A stretch of DNA of 64,000 nt from Eubacteriales bacterium (GTDB taxonomy: Bacteria > Bacillota > Clostridia > Christensenellales > Aristaeellaceae), in NCBI GenBank assembly GCA_028705775.1, contig JAQWCW010000003.1, positions 78,239 through 142,238 on the forward strand. Direction: 5' to 3'. Below the pieces are notes generated by a model. The model did no database searches, was not told the DNA's origin, and was given only the letters and a program-made list of their open reading frames with translations. Of the stretch, positions 41,868 to 50,628 are shown one piece after another; the first letter of the stretch is position 1, and every line of letters begins with the position of its first letter. The position numbers and the translations under genes are program-made.

Positions 41868-42764
41868 TTACTCTTTTATAAGCTCAAAACGCGCCATTTG
41901 CGCCTTGAGATTTGCAAGCGTTGCGCTGTCCATATCGCAGAGCGGCAGGCGGAGCGGCCCGACCTTTTTGCCCATCAGGTTCATAGCCGTCTTTACAGGC
42001 CCGGGATTGACCTCGGAGAACAGCGCCTGAACGAGCGGAGACGCTTTGAGCGCCATGTCCATGCTCTTTTTCACGTCGCCGGTAAAATAGCTCTCGCAAA
42101 TGTCATGAACGTATTTCGGCATCAGGTTCGACAGAACGGAGATAACGCCCTTGCCGCCCAAGGAGAGCATGGGGACTGTCAAATCATCGTCGCCGGAGTA
42201 AACGTAAAGCTCGTCGCCAACAAGCGCGCGCGTCTTTACGAGCGCCGAAATGTTCCCGTTTGCTTCCTTCGTCGCCACTATGTTCGGGTGCTTTGCAAGC
42301 TCCGCATAGGTTTCGGGCTTGATATCAACGCCCGTGCGCCCGGGGATATTGTAAAGGATGATTGGAATATCAACCCTGTCGGCAACATATGTAAAATGCT
42401 TCACAAGCCCTTTCTGAGTGGTCTTGTTGTAATAGGGCGATACGAGCAGAAGCGCGTCAACCCCCGCGTCCTGGGCATGGCGGGCAAGATGCGCGGAGTA
42501 AAGCGTATCGTTGGAGCCTGCGCCGGCGATAACGGGAACGCGCCCCGCGACCTGCCGAACGGCAAAGGAAATGATTCCCCTGTGTTCCTCATCGCTGAGC
42601 GTGGGGCTTTCTCCGGTAGTGCCGGCTATCAAAAGCGCGTCCGTTTTTCCGGCAATCTGCTCCTCGATAAGCTCTGCGAACTTATCATAATCAACCGCCG
42701 AGCCATCCTCGATAAACGGCGTTACGAGCGCTACGCCCGCGCCGGTGAAAACAAGCTTCTTCAA
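41868..42764 (-). CDS. dapA: 4-hydroxy-tetrahydrodipicolinate synthase
   Basis: 298 residues, the standard length. GTTGESPTL (48-56) binds pyruvate, Tyr138 in ILYNIPGRTG is the proton relay, and Lys166 in IVATKEANG forms the Schiff base. It condenses pyruvate with aspartate semialdehyde in the diaminopimelate/lysine pathway, giving both lysine and cell-wall precursors. The start is TTG at 42764 with GGGGGT upstream. The promoter is at 42865-42893. No other dap genes are adjacent. Confidence 0.96.
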   Translation of the reverse strand: MKKLVFTGAGVALVTPFIEDGSAVDYDKFAELIEEQIAGKTDALLIAGTTGESPTLSDEEHRGIISFAVRQVAGRVPVIAGAGSNDTLYSAHLARHAQDAGVDALLLVSPYYNKTTQKGLVKHFTYVADRVDIPIILYNIPGRTGVDIKPETYAELAKHPNIVATKEANGNISALVKTRALVGDELYVYSGDDDLTVPMLSLGGKGVISVLSNLMPKYVHDICESYFTGDVKKSMDMALKASPLVQALFSEVNPGPVKTAMNLMGKKVGPLRLPLCDMDSATLANLKAQMARFELIKE

Positions 42765-42864
42765 TCAGCGACCCCCTTACTGCCGCCCCTTAGGCAAAGC
42801 GCCGCCGGAGCGAATATGAATACGCGATGATTGTACCACAAACAGCGCCGCTTGCGCAATATCA

Positions 42865-42893
42865 ATCTTATGCGCCGATTATGCAGATGTCAA
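42865..42893 (-). promoter_or_regulatory. dapA promoter
   Basis: Minus strand: TTGACA (42893-42888), 17-base spacer, TAAGAT (42870-42865). The leader is about 95 bases and shows no lysine riboswitch fold that I can recognise. Confidence 0.7.
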
Positions 42894-42965
42894 CGCTCTT
42901 TCTCTGCATATTTCGGACACAAAAAAGCAATATTTCAAAATTGTTTATTAACAATCCGAATAACG

Positions 42966-42994
42966 TTAACATATTTACTGGATGAGTATATAAT
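42966..42994 (+). promoter_or_regulatory. Promoter upstream of decayed ABC locus
   Basis: TTAACA (42966-42971), 17-base spacer, TATAAT (42989-42994). An AACAAT/ATTGTT inverted repeat lies about 20 bases upstream. Confidence 0.65.
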
Positions 42995-43043
42995 CCAGCA
43001 AACGGTTTAATTCCATCATGTTGCTTAGGAGGCGATTTTTTCA

Positions 43044-43714
43044 ATGAAAAGGCTTGTATCCGTTGTCCTGCTTGGGATAATCTTGGTTACTCTGCCCCCT
43101 CCGCCCTCGGCGCGGGGGATAACGTGAAGGTGTATTTAGAGCTGCTAAGCGAGTACTCTACGTACAAGGTTTCAGTACTCAAACCGTCTGATGAAGTCAT
43201 TGCAGAAAAGCTAGGTGTCCCTTTTGAAGATGTTAAAGTTAAGGACGATAGAGTTTACTCTGCAAACGACATGACAATTATCACACAAAGCTATTGCAGC
43301 TCAATAGATTACAGAGACAAGTCGGAAAGCAAGTATACTGCCCTGACGGATACAATAAATTCATTTGGTGTTGCCTCCAGTTTGCACAATGGATTGCAAG
43401 GTGATTATTGTGAAATCCTGTTGGATGCCTATCCCGAAGAATTTCAAGCTCTTGCCGATGCAGTTTATCTCGACCCCGAAGCCGCCGCATTTACCGTTCT
43501 GGATATCACCGTATACAACGATTTGCCTGCAACCGCGTATTTGCTTTCGCCGCTGAGCCTGACCTCGCTCGACATTCGCGGCGGGGCGGTTTCCATTGCG
43601 CGCGCAAATGCAGCGCTTGCGATTTCAATGGCAATAGCGCTCGCCGCTTCGCTTTTGATGACCTTCGTTCATTCGCGCGGGCTCAGCGTTAAGCCGGAAG
43701 GAGAGGAACTATAA
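43044..43714 (+). pseudogene. Signal-peptide protein with C-terminal helix, frameshifted
   Basis: ATG 43044 has AGGAGG upstream and encodes a signal peptide (KRLVSVVLLGIILVTLP). A C-rich run (CTGCCCCCTCC, about 43090) then throws the frame to a stop at 43127. One frame over, the sequence continues as ALGAGDNVKVYLELLSEYS and stays open to 43714, ending in a membrane helix (AISMAIALAASLLMTFV) and a short cytoplasmic tail. The middle third is noticeably AT-richer than its surroundings. The protein was probably an ABC-associated surface protein. An indel in the C run, real or technical, breaks it. Confidence 0.65.
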
Positions 43715-44232
43715 ATGGAAAACGGAATAGTCGTAAAGGATTTGTATAAAAGCTACGGAAAGCAAGAAATTCTGCACTCGGTGAGCATGGAAGCGCCAAA
43801 GGGGGAAATAACGGGCATTGTAGGGCGCAACGGAAGCGGCAAATCCGTGCTTATGCAGTGCATACTCGGAATGACGCCGATAACCAAGGGCAGCATTGAA
43901 ATCTTCGGCAAGCCGATAACCGCGCCGCCGTGGGCAAATACTCAACCGGAATGAAGCAGCGCCTCGGAATCGCTCAGGCTATAATGGAGAACCCGTCGAT
44001 GCTCATTCTGGACGAGCCGTTCAACGGGCTTGACGAAAACGGAGTAAGCGATATACGCGCGCTGCTCCTGAGCCTCAAAGCCAAGGGCAAAACCATATTG
44101 CGCTCAAGCCATTATGCGGAGGATATTCAGCTGCTTTGCAGCAGGGTTTACAGAATCAGCGCCGGCGTAATGGAGCGCGACAGCGAAATCGAAACGATTA
44201 ATACACCTGCATCGACTGCGCAAGAAGCTTGA
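43715..44232 (+). pseudogene. ABC ATPase with internal out-of-frame deletion
   Basis: The first 70 codons encode a normal nucleotide-binding domain with Walker A VGRNGSGKS. Near 43928 the sequence jumps, one frame away, to GKYSTGMKQRLGIAQAIMENP (signature region), Walker B LILDEPFNGLD and the H-loop SSHYAED. About 50-60 residues, including the Q-loop, are missing. The last codons overlap the convergent gene at 44198. With the preceding pseudogene it forms a dead ABC transporter locus. Confidence 0.8.
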
Positions 44233-44770
44233 AATCGCTCTGCGACATTCCCGCGCCGTAGCAGATGTACAGGCAGTAATCCGTCGCGACATATATGCGC
44301 AGGCGCAGCTCCCTATTGCGCATAAGCACGCCCTTTGCGCCCGCAAGATACGCGCCCTTATCCGAAATAAGGGTGTAATCATCGCCTGAAATGAGCGAAT
44401 AATCATCGCGCGGAGCGACGGAAACAAGCGTAAGCGTCGCGCCCGCCTCGCTTGTATAATTCAGCTCAACCATTCCGCCCTTCGCCGTCCTGCGGCAGGC
44501 GCCCGAAACAAAGGAATAACCCTGCCCTTCATTGAGGATTAGCACGGGCTGGTCGAAAAATTCGTCCCGCCCCGCAAGCTCCGAAAATGAGGCAAGGTTT
44601 TTTTCTTCCTTTACAGGGTCGCCGCCGGTTTTATCATTCTCCTGCGGCTCGCCCATTATAACGGCTATATAAAGCCCAAACGCGCAGGTAAGCACAAGCA
44701 GAGCAAGTCCGAGCGCCTTGAGCGTCCGGTTCGCTCCGCCCCTGCCCGACATTTTTGCGTTCTCAGTCAT
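44198..44770 (-). CDS. Membrane-anchored protein of unknown function
   Basis: 190 residues. A single N-terminal membrane helix (ALGLALLVLTCAFGLYIAVIM) is followed by a charged linker and an extracytoplasmic domain of about 120 residues with the two similar segments DDYSLISG and DDYTLISD in tandem and C-terminal LRIYVATDYCLYICYG. No family is recognised. A -10-like TAGAAT lies at 44847-44842. Its 3' end overlaps the ATPase pseudogene, suggesting that deletion or inversion brought the two together. Confidence 0.6.
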   Translation of the reverse strand: MTENAKMSGRGGANRTLKALGLALLVLTCAFGLYIAVIMGEPQENDKTGGDPVKEEKNLASFSELAGRDEFFDQPVLILNEGQGYSFVSGACRRTAKGGMVELNYTSEAGATLTLVSVAPRDDYSLISGDDYTLISDKGAYLAGAKGVLMRNRELRLRIYVATDYCLYICYGAGMSQSDFKLLAQSMQVY

Positions 44771-44937
44771 ACGTCATATCCTCCCGATTGCCTCCGCCGC
44801 GATAATGCAAAACACGATAAATACAGCCGCGAGGCAACGTTATTCTATCATATTGCGCCGCAAAAAGCGAACAAACCGATATTTCATGCGCTTTTTAGCC
44901 GTTTTTGCGCTCAGAAGGCATTTATTTCGCAATTCGC

Positions 44938-44966
44938 TTGATTTGTCGGCGCGTTTTTTCTATACT
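44938..44966 (+). promoter_or_regulatory. Promoter of acyltransferase-like gene
   Basis: TTGATT (44938-44943), 17-base spacer, TATACT (44961-44966). A second TATACT follows at 44981-44986. Confidence 0.55.
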
Positions 44967-45032
44967 GTACGGGGTGAAATTATACTAGCACGGCGCGGGA
45001 AATAATCCGCAGCCGCAAAGGAGCTGTTGCTT

Positions 45033-45971
45033 ATGTTTGGTCGCCGCTATGACGGACGGCGCGTTGCCGATATGGACCCTATTGTTCGCTTTACTCCCTA
45101 CCTTATGCCGATGCGCTGCGACGCGCAGGTGTTTCTGGAGCAGCAGGTGGATTATGAGCCGCTTGCGCGCTATATCGCCAAGCAGAACCTGCGCGGAAAC
45201 AAAATTACCTTCATGCATATCATTATCGCGGTTTACGTCCGCGCCGTCGGTCAGTTTCCGGAGCTGAACCGCTTTATAGTCAATAAGCAGGTGTTCGACC
45301 GCAATTATTGCTCCGTATCCTTCAGTGTGCTTCAGCAGGGCAAAAACGATACCGTGACGGAGAATACCGCCAAGGTTAAATTTGACCCGAGCGATTCGCT
45401 CTACGATATCGCTATGCGCGTTGAAAACGCTATTCAGGAAGCCCGCGCCGTGGATGAGGACAACAGCACAATGCACGTTGCCAAAACCCTGCTCGGCATT
45501 CCCGGGCTTACCACCTTTGCCGTAAGAATCCTTACCCTGCTTGACAGGTACGGCCTTATGCCCAAAGCCGTCGTCGAGGCAAGCCCCTTCCACACGAGCC
45601 TTTTCTTCGTAAATATGGCGTCAATCGGTATGCACCGCGTATACCATCATATCTATAATTTCGGCACTACAAGCCAGTTCTTCTCCCTCGGCAGCGTTGA
45701 GCGCTCCGTGCAGATGGACGGAACGGGCAAGGCGTCCCGCCGCCGCTACCTGCCCATCGGAATCACCGCCGACGAGCGTATCTGCACCGGCGAAATGTAC
45801 GCGCGCTGCTTCTCCCTCATGCTCTCCCTGCTCCATCATCCGGAGCAGCTCGAATACCCGCCCGAATCCGTTAACTACCTCAGCCAAGAGTATCACCTCG
45901 AAAAGCCGATTTTTGACCCCCAGTTCCTCGCCAACCCCGAACCCGTCAAGGACGAAACCGAAACGGCGTAA
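45033..45971 (+). CDS. Acyltransferase of the CAT/E2 (2-oxoacid dehydrogenase acyltransferase) fold
   Basis: 312 residues from ATG 45033 (AAGGAG 9 bases upstream; a TTG at 45027 is too close). The segments NKITFMHIIIAVYVRAV, NRFIVNKQVFDRNYCSVSFSV and the later SSLGSV-like region resemble the catalytic domain of dihydrolipoyl acyltransferases and chloramphenicol acetyltransferase. There is no lipoyl domain, and the HxxxDG catalytic motif is not obvious. It probably binds an acyl-CoA; the reaction is unknown. An inverted-repeat element begins 27 bp after the stop. Confidence 0.7.
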   Translation: MFGRRYDGRRVADMDPIVRFTPYLMPMRCDAQVFLEQQVDYEPLARYIAKQNLRGNKITFMHIIIAVYVRAVGQFPELNRFIVNKQVFDRNYCSVSFSVLQQGKNDTVTENTAKVKFDPSDSLYDIAMRVENAIQEARAVDEDNSTMHVAKTLLGIPGLTTFAVRILTLLDRYGLMPKAVVEASPFHTSLFFVNMASIGMHRVYHHIYNFGTTSQFFSLGSVERSVQMDGTGKASRRRYLPIGITADERICTGEMYARCFSLMLSLLHHPEQLEYPPESVNYLSQEYHLEKPIFDPQFLANPEPVKDETETA

Positions 45972-45997
45972 GGCGGGAGGGGAGAATTCCGGATTAA

Positions 45998-46174
45998 GCC
46001 TCCCTTGTGCAAGAACAGGTGTCGCGGCGTAGCCGTGACGGAAGGATTGTTGTTGGGATTGTTGTTTGGTTTCTCGTAAAATGTATTTGAATAACAGAAG
46101 CAACCCCTTATATATCAAGCCTTTCCGACAATCCCTCAGGCGCTGCGCGCCAGCTCCCTTTGCACAAGGGAGCC
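45998..46174. mobile_element. MITE-like element, 177 bp, complete copy 2
   Basis: Same ends and orientation as the copy at 4816-4994: GCCTCCCTTGTGCAAG..., GTGACGGAAGGATTGTT, then GACAATCCCTCAGGCGC and CTTTGCACAAGGGAGCC. No open frame. Confidence 0.75.
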
Positions 46175-46184
46175 TTTCTTTAGT

Positions 46185-46276
46185 AAACAGATTGCATTAT
46201 GCAATCTGTTTATGATATATCGCCATTATAATTGAAAATCGCACTACTAAACAACATTGAGAATTACGTGATTAAG
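46185..46276. repeat. Perfect palindrome and conserved linker between element copies
   Basis: 46185-46211 is a 27-bp palindrome with 13-bp arms (AAACAGATTGCAT / ATGCAATCTGTTT). The following AATTGAAAATCGCACTAC...ACGTGATTAAGAA (46222-46276) matches 4551-4603, which also follows a hairpin in array I. The hairpin stems differ in sequence but keep their position. Confidence 0.8.
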
Positions 46277-46332
46277 AAACAGACATGAACTGACAATAAA
46301 CGAATTAACAGACGGCTACAACGCCGGAAGAA

Positions 46333-46510
46333 GCCTCCCTTGTGCAAAGGGAGGTGGCACGGCTCAGCCGTGACGGAAGGATTGTTGTTAGGATTGTCGT
46401 TTGGTTTCTCGAAAGAAAATTTTATTAAATTAAGCGTAACTCCTTATATCTCAAGCCTTTCCAACAATCCCTCAGGCGCTACGCGCCAGCTCCCTTTGCA
46501 CAAGGGAGCC
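46333..46510. mobile_element. MITE-like element, 178 bp, complete copy 3
   Basis: GCCTCCCTTGTGCAAAGGGAGG to CTTTGCACAAGGGAGCC, again with GTGACGGAAGGATTGTT and ACAATCCCTCAGGCGC inside. After it come another half element and a CTGCTTACGCAGGCTG hairpin up to about 46595. The region 45972-46797 contains no gene. Confidence 0.75.
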
Positions 46511-46666
46511 TTTTTTCAGCAAGCGAACAGCTCCCTTTACATAACGGAGCCTGCTTTTTGGAAAACAGCCTGCTTACGCAGGCTGCTTTCGCTATATGGT
46601 TATTGTCATTGTAATCATCCGTTCTAAGCAAGAACGCAAACCGACAAGAACCGTTTCCCCTACACC

Positions 46667-46792
46667 CCTGCTCGCTCAAAACACTTCGGACGCTAGGAGA
46701 CAAGCTAAATGGTGAGGGAGTTTACTCGTGGGTAAATGACCGAGCCATTTGGCGTAGTCGACACCGCAGACGGAGTGTTTTCAGCGAGCAGG
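46667..46792. mobile_element. 126-bp inverted-repeat element of a second family
   Basis: CCTGCTCGCTCAAAACACTT (46667-46686) is inversely repeated, with two mismatches, by GAGTGTTTTCAGCGAGCAGG (46773-46792). The interior has no coding capacity. The element ends 6 bp before the stop codon of the SGNH hydrolase gene. Confidence 0.65.
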
Positions 46793-46797
46793 TCTTT

Positions 46798-47880
46798 TCA
46801 ACGAGCAGTCTTTCCCAACTCCTCGGCAATCATCTTTGCCATCACCCTATGCGCGCCCTCGCCCGGGTGCATTCTGCTGCCCGTGCCGTTTTCAATCGTG
46901 CCCATTTGCGGGAGCGGGATGTAGGAGGCGCGGACGCCGTCCTGCTGCGCGCGCTTTACCGCGGAGCTGACGGCACTTTTCATGTTATCCTCGCAAACGC
47001 CGTAAGCCCAGATAATTCGCGCGTTCGGGTTCTTTTCCGCGATGTGCTTTATGAAGGCATACGCGGCGTTTTCCCACTCAAGCAGCGCCTCGGGTTCAGC
47101 CGTGCGCTTGTAGGATTTGCCGGTTTTTGAATCTGTGTACGGCGGCTGAACTATCGCGTTTGCGTCGTTCGTGCCGAGATTTATTATTACCGCGTCGGGC
47201 GAAAAGGCAAAATCATACTCTTTTTCACCGCCGAGATTCGGTTCGCCGTTCATCGCAACGGGACGGCATATATAGTCGTAAACGGACGGGAGATTGAATT
47301 CGGGAACATTGTCCCAACTGGACATCACGCCCCAGCCGCTCTGGGAAACAATCTGATAGTCCGCATTAAGCAGGTCGGCGGTGTAGCGCGGATAGCTGTC
47401 GGACGCGGAGAACATCATCGGCACCCACTCCATGAAATCCTGCGGCCCGCGGCAGCCCTCGGCGCTCGTTATGGAATCTCCGATGAATTCAAGACGCATT
47501 TTGCGCTCCTCAAGCGGCAGAAGCTCGCCGTCAAAGCGAAGGCGGCAGAGGATTGCGCGCGAGGCAGGGTCGGCTGAAAACGCCTGCGTTTCAAGCGTAA
47601 TCCTTATGTCGTGCGCCTTCTGCCCGTCCAGCATCCAGTATACGGGATACCAATGCTTGCCTTTGAGGGGCGAAAAGGTCTGCGCGCGAAGCCCGTCTAC
47701 GGTAAAGGAAATATAAGGGCGGAGCGAGCTGTAATCGCACTCGATTTCAACTTCAAGGCAGGGCGCTTTTACGCTCATTTCAGCGCACGCGCCGCTCCAC
47801 ATCATTGGAAAACCATCCTGCGCCTTATCGAACCTGCCGAGCAGTCTTACGCTTTTCGCGCTTCTGATATCAATCTCCAT
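46798..47880 (-). CDS. SGNH/GDSL esterase with N-terminal jelly-roll (CE2-like)
   Basis: 360 residues. An N-terminal beta domain of about 125 residues precedes the SGNH hydrolase fold: EFIGDSITSAEG with catalytic Ser (about 134), LGTNDAN (block III) and MHPGEGAH with catalytic His (about 340). This layout is that of carbohydrate esterase family 2 acetylxylan esterases. There is no signal peptide, so the substrate is probably an imported acetylated oligosaccharide. The stop lies 6 bp from an inverted-repeat element, and the terminal KTAR codons may have been altered by that insertion. Confidence 0.85.
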   Translation of the reverse strand: MEIDIRSAKSVRLLGRFDKAQDGFPMMWSGACAEMSVKAPCLEVEIECDYSSLRPYISFTVDGLRAQTFSPLKGKHWYPVYWMLDGQKAHDIRITLETQAFSADPASRAILCRLRFDGELLPLEERKMRLEFIGDSITSAEGCRGPQDFMEWVPMMFSASDSYPRYTADLLNADYQIVSQSGWGVMSSWDNVPEFNLPSVYDYICRPVAMNGEPNLGGEKEYDFAFSPDAVIINLGTNDANAIVQPPYTDSKTGKSYKRTAEPEALLEWENAAYAFIKHIAEKNPNARIIWAYGVCEDNMKSAVSSAVKRAQQDGVRASYIPLPQMGTIENGTGSRMHPGEGAHRVMAKMIAEELGKTAR

Positions 47881-47986
47881 ACTAACGCCTCCGATAGAAT
47901 TATTTCGCTACGAGAATGATAGCATACATTATAAAACTCCGCAATCGCATTATAAATAAAGCTTTTTCATCTGCGGCGTATGCTGT

Positions 47987-48094
47987 AATCATTTCAAATT
48001 TAGCTTGGCAAATGAAAAGGCGCTTGCCGGAATGAAGATTGTCAACGGCGCAGAATATGGAAATGTAATCAAAAGCACGGCGTCGCTTCTGTAA
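47987..48094 (+). pseudogene. Possible C-terminal gene fragment
   Basis: An open stretch of 35 codons (NHFKFSLANEKALAGM, then KIVNGAEYGNVIKSTASLL and a stop) reads like the end of a real protein, but it has no start and no upstream continuation. Family not recognised. The rest of the 47881-48146 gap shows nothing else. Confidence 0.25.
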
Positions 48095-48146
48095 ACCGAA
48101 CCGTTTTCCGCGCCGAGCGGCGTTCTTGTGTTATTTGTAGTGCTAA

Positions 48147-48710
48147 TCAGGCTTTTCGGCTTCGCTCATTCCCATTCTTCGCGCCAAAGCCTTCCGCAGA
48201 GGCTCTGTATTTCGGGTATTCGATACACGGGCATTCAAACCATTCGGAAAAATCCCTTTCATCTACGCGCGATTTTACGATTCCGTAGGAAAAGCCGCGC
48301 GCCTCCGCGATTTCGCCGCCGCCGAGGTACACGCCGATATGCCCGTCTTTCCAAAGCAGCAGCCCTGCGGTTTCGGGCAGCGCGGAAATGCGCCCGAAAA
48401 CCCTTGCCGCCGCGCGCATTCCCCTTGCGCCGACGTCGGGGCAGCCGTTTTGCCTGTATACGATTCTGCCCTGCGCGTTTTGCCAGCAGTAGCCTTTTAT
48501 AAGCCCTACGCAGTCGGCGCAGCGCTTGTTTTCCGCAATGTCGCGCCTGTATTTATCGAGCCGCTCACCCGTATATTCGGACGGATACTGCCGCGATTTT
48601 TCGCGCAGAAGCGTTTCCGTGCAGGCATAGCAGCACGCGCCGAACCAATACGCCTCGAAAAGCATTCCTTCAGCGAATTTTGCAAGCCCTTCGGCGGTTT
48701 TTCCGAGCAT
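48147..48710 (-). CDS. NlpC/P60-like cysteine peptidase
   Basis: 187 residues starting at ATG 48710 with GGGAGG 7 bases upstream. KRCADCVGLIKGYCW (about 62-76) supplies the catalytic Cys in the D-C-x-G-L motif, and GHIGVYLGGGEIAEARGF (about 123-140) the His. NlpC/P60 enzymes cut peptidoglycan stem peptides, but there is no signal peptide here, so it may act inside the cell or be released by lysis as phage or prophage hydrolases are. It stands downstream of leuA on the same strand. Confidence 0.78.
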   Translation of the reverse strand: MLGKTAEGLAKFAEGMLFEAYWFGACCYACTETLLREKSRQYPSEYTGERLDKYRRDIAENKRCADCVGLIKGYCWQNAQGRIVYRQNGCPDVGARGMRAAARVFGRISALPETAGLLLWKDGHIGVYLGGGEIAEARGFSYGIVKSRVDERDFSEWFECPCIEYPKYRASAEGFGAKNGNERSRKA

Positions 48711-48752
48711 ATTTTCGCCTCCCGCATAGAGCATATGCGAAGTGGCTTAGTA

Positions 48753-50474
48753 TCAGCCGAGCTTGATGTCGGTATCTCCGCTCATGAACTCAAACGTGTC
48801 CTCGCGCGAAAGGCGGTTAATCGCGCTGACGAGCGCGTTTACCGAGGACGCCATGATATCGTTGTGCGTTCCTGCGCCCCATGAGAATTTGCCGTCGCTC
48901 GTCATAATTCCGACGTATGAAATAGCGCGGGAGTCAGAGCCGGTCGCAAGGGCGTGCTCCTGATATTTTTCAATTTTATATTCGAGGGAAAGATGCTCGC
49001 TGAGCGCGTTGCTCACCGCGTCAAGACGACCGTTGCCGCGCGCGCTCAGAACGAAGGTCGCGCCCTTGTCCATCTGAACCGTGATTGTAGCCAAAATTCC
49101 GCCGTGCTGCTTGAAATGCGCCTCGATAACGTCGAGCGGCGAGAACTGGTCGATATAGTTTTCGCGGAAGATGGTAAGCACCTCGTTTGGCGTAAGCTCC
49201 TTGTGCAGCCTGTCCGAAATGCGCTTAACGAGCCTTCCGACATCCTCGCGCATCCCCTTCGGCAAATCATAGCCGAAATTGTTCTCAAGCAGGTAGCCTA
49301 CGCCGCTTTTGCCGGACTGACTGTTGATTCGGATTATATCGCTTTCGCCGCCTCGCCCGATGTCGGCAGGGTCGATTGGCAGGTAGGGAACACGCCACGG
49401 CTCCTGCGGATTGTTCTTCTGCCAGCGCATACCCTTTGCAATCGCGTCCTGATGCGTGCCTGAAAACGCGGCAAACACGAGCGCTCCGGCATACGGATGG
49501 CGCGGCGGAACCTCCATGCCCGTCAGCCGCTCGTATGCCTTGACAATTTCGGGCAGATTGGAAAGGTCGAGCTTCGGTTCAACGCCCTGCGCGAACATAT
49601 TGAGCGCGAGGGTTATCAAATCCAGATTGCCCGTGCGCTCGCCGTTGCCGAAAAGCGTTCCCTCAACGCGCGAAACGCCCGCGAGCAGGCACATTTCCGC
49701 GTCCGCAACGGCGCAGCCCCTGTCGTTATGCGGGTGGAGCGAAAAAATTATGTTCGGCAAATCGCAAAGCGCGTCCATGACCGCCCTGACCTGCATAGCG
49801 TATACGTTCGGCATGGAGCTTTCGACAGTCGCGGGAAGGTTCAGGATAAGCGGCGCGTTCTCCGTCGGCTCAAATGCGGCTGCAACGGCGCGAAGGTTTT
49901 CGATTGAATAGTCGATTTCGGTGGTCGTGAAGTTTTCGGGCGAATATTCAAAGCGGACGTTCTGCCCTGACAGCATTTCGTTTTTAAGCCGCAGGCAGAG
50001 CCGCGCTCCGTCCGCTGCCATTTCGGTCAGCTCCTCGCGGCTCTTTGAAAACACCGCCTCACGGGAAATCCGCGCGGTTGAGTTGTACATATGCACGATG
50101 GCGCTTTTCGCGCCGCGAAGCGCCTCAAAGGTTCTTCTTACCGTGTTTTCGCGCGCGATTGTAAGCACCTGTATCGTAACGTCGTCGGGGATTTTTCCGC
50201 CCTCAATCAGCTCGCGGATGAACTCAAACTCCGTGTCAGACGCGGCGGGAAAGCCCACCTCGATTTCCTTGAAGCCGAGGCGCACCAGCAGATTGAAGAA
50301 CTCAAGCTTTTCGCTCAGGCTCATCGGTACGTCAAGCGCCTGATTCCCGTCCCGCAAATCGACGGAACACCACAGCGGCGGCTCGGCGATATAATCGCGC
50401 GAAAAAAACGCCGTATCCGTCTTTGGGGGCTTTCCGTAGCATCTTCCGTACTTTGAAATATCCAATCCGCTCAC
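48753..50474 (-). CDS. leuA: 2-isopropylmalate synthase, type 2 (long form)
   Basis: 573 residues from GTG 50474, preceded by GAAAGG. The catalytic barrel has WCSVDLRDGNQALDVPMS (metal-binding Asp near 46), GFKEIEVGFPAASDTEFEF and the HPHNDRGCAVADAEM histidine motif. The C-terminal regulatory domain is present, so leucine feedback is expected. The RDGNQAL form is that of the yeast/actinobacterial LeuA subtype. It makes 2-isopropylmalate from 2-oxoisovalerate and acetyl-CoA, the first committed step to leucine. No other leu genes are adjacent. Confidence 0.95.
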   Translation of the reverse strand: MSGLDISKYGRCYGKPPKTDTAFFSRDYIAEPPLWCSVDLRDGNQALDVPMSLSEKLEFFNLLVRLGFKEIEVGFPAASDTEFEFIRELIEGGKIPDDVTIQVLTIARENTVRRTFEALRGAKSAIVHMYNSTARISREAVFSKSREELTEMAADGARLCLRLKNEMLSGQNVRFEYSPENFTTTEIDYSIENLRAVAAAFEPTENAPLILNLPATVESSMPNVYAMQVRAVMDALCDLPNIIFSLHPHNDRGCAVADAEMCLLAGVSRVEGTLFGNGERTGNLDLITLALNMFAQGVEPKLDLSNLPEIVKAYERLTGMEVPPRHPYAGALVFAAFSGTHQDAIAKGMRWQKNNPQEPWRVPYLPIDPADIGRGGESDIIRINSQSGKSGVGYLLENNFGYDLPKGMREDVGRLVKRISDRLHKELTPNEVLTIFRENYIDQFSPLDVIEAHFKQHGGILATITVQMDKGATFVLSARGNGRLDAVSNALSEHLSLEYKIEKYQEHALATGSDSRAISYVGIMTSDGKFSWGAGTHNDIMASSVNALVSAINRLSREDTFEFMSGDTDIKLG

Positions 50475-50502
50475 CCGTGCCTTTCGCAGTTTCCGTAAAA
50501 TG

Positions 50503-50531
50503 ATGATAAGCGCAGAATAATGCTTTGTCAA
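50503..50531 (-). promoter_or_regulatory. leuA promoter
   Basis: Minus strand: TTGACA (50531-50526), 17-base spacer, TATCAT (50508-50503). The leader of about 25 bases is too short for a T-box or attenuator. Confidence 0.75.
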
Positions 50532-50535
50532 GATT

Positions 50536-50573
50536 AAGAAAACCGCCCCGCGCGTTTTTGATATGCGGGGCGG
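50536..50573 (-). terminator. Terminator after the GNAT gene at 50629
   Basis: On the minus strand CCGCCCCGC pairs with GCGGGGCGG around a 13-base loop and is followed by TTTTCTT. It separates the acetyltransferase transcript from leuA. Confidence 0.85.
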
Positions 50574-50628
50574 GTTATTATAAGCAAGCGCCGCGCCTTT
50601 ATAACGCGGGAGCAAAAGCGGTTTCCCA

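Noticed and set aside
42765..42870. Lysine riboswitch in the dapA leader
   Set aside because: The leader is only about 95 bases and shows none of the conserved lysine-aptamer segments.
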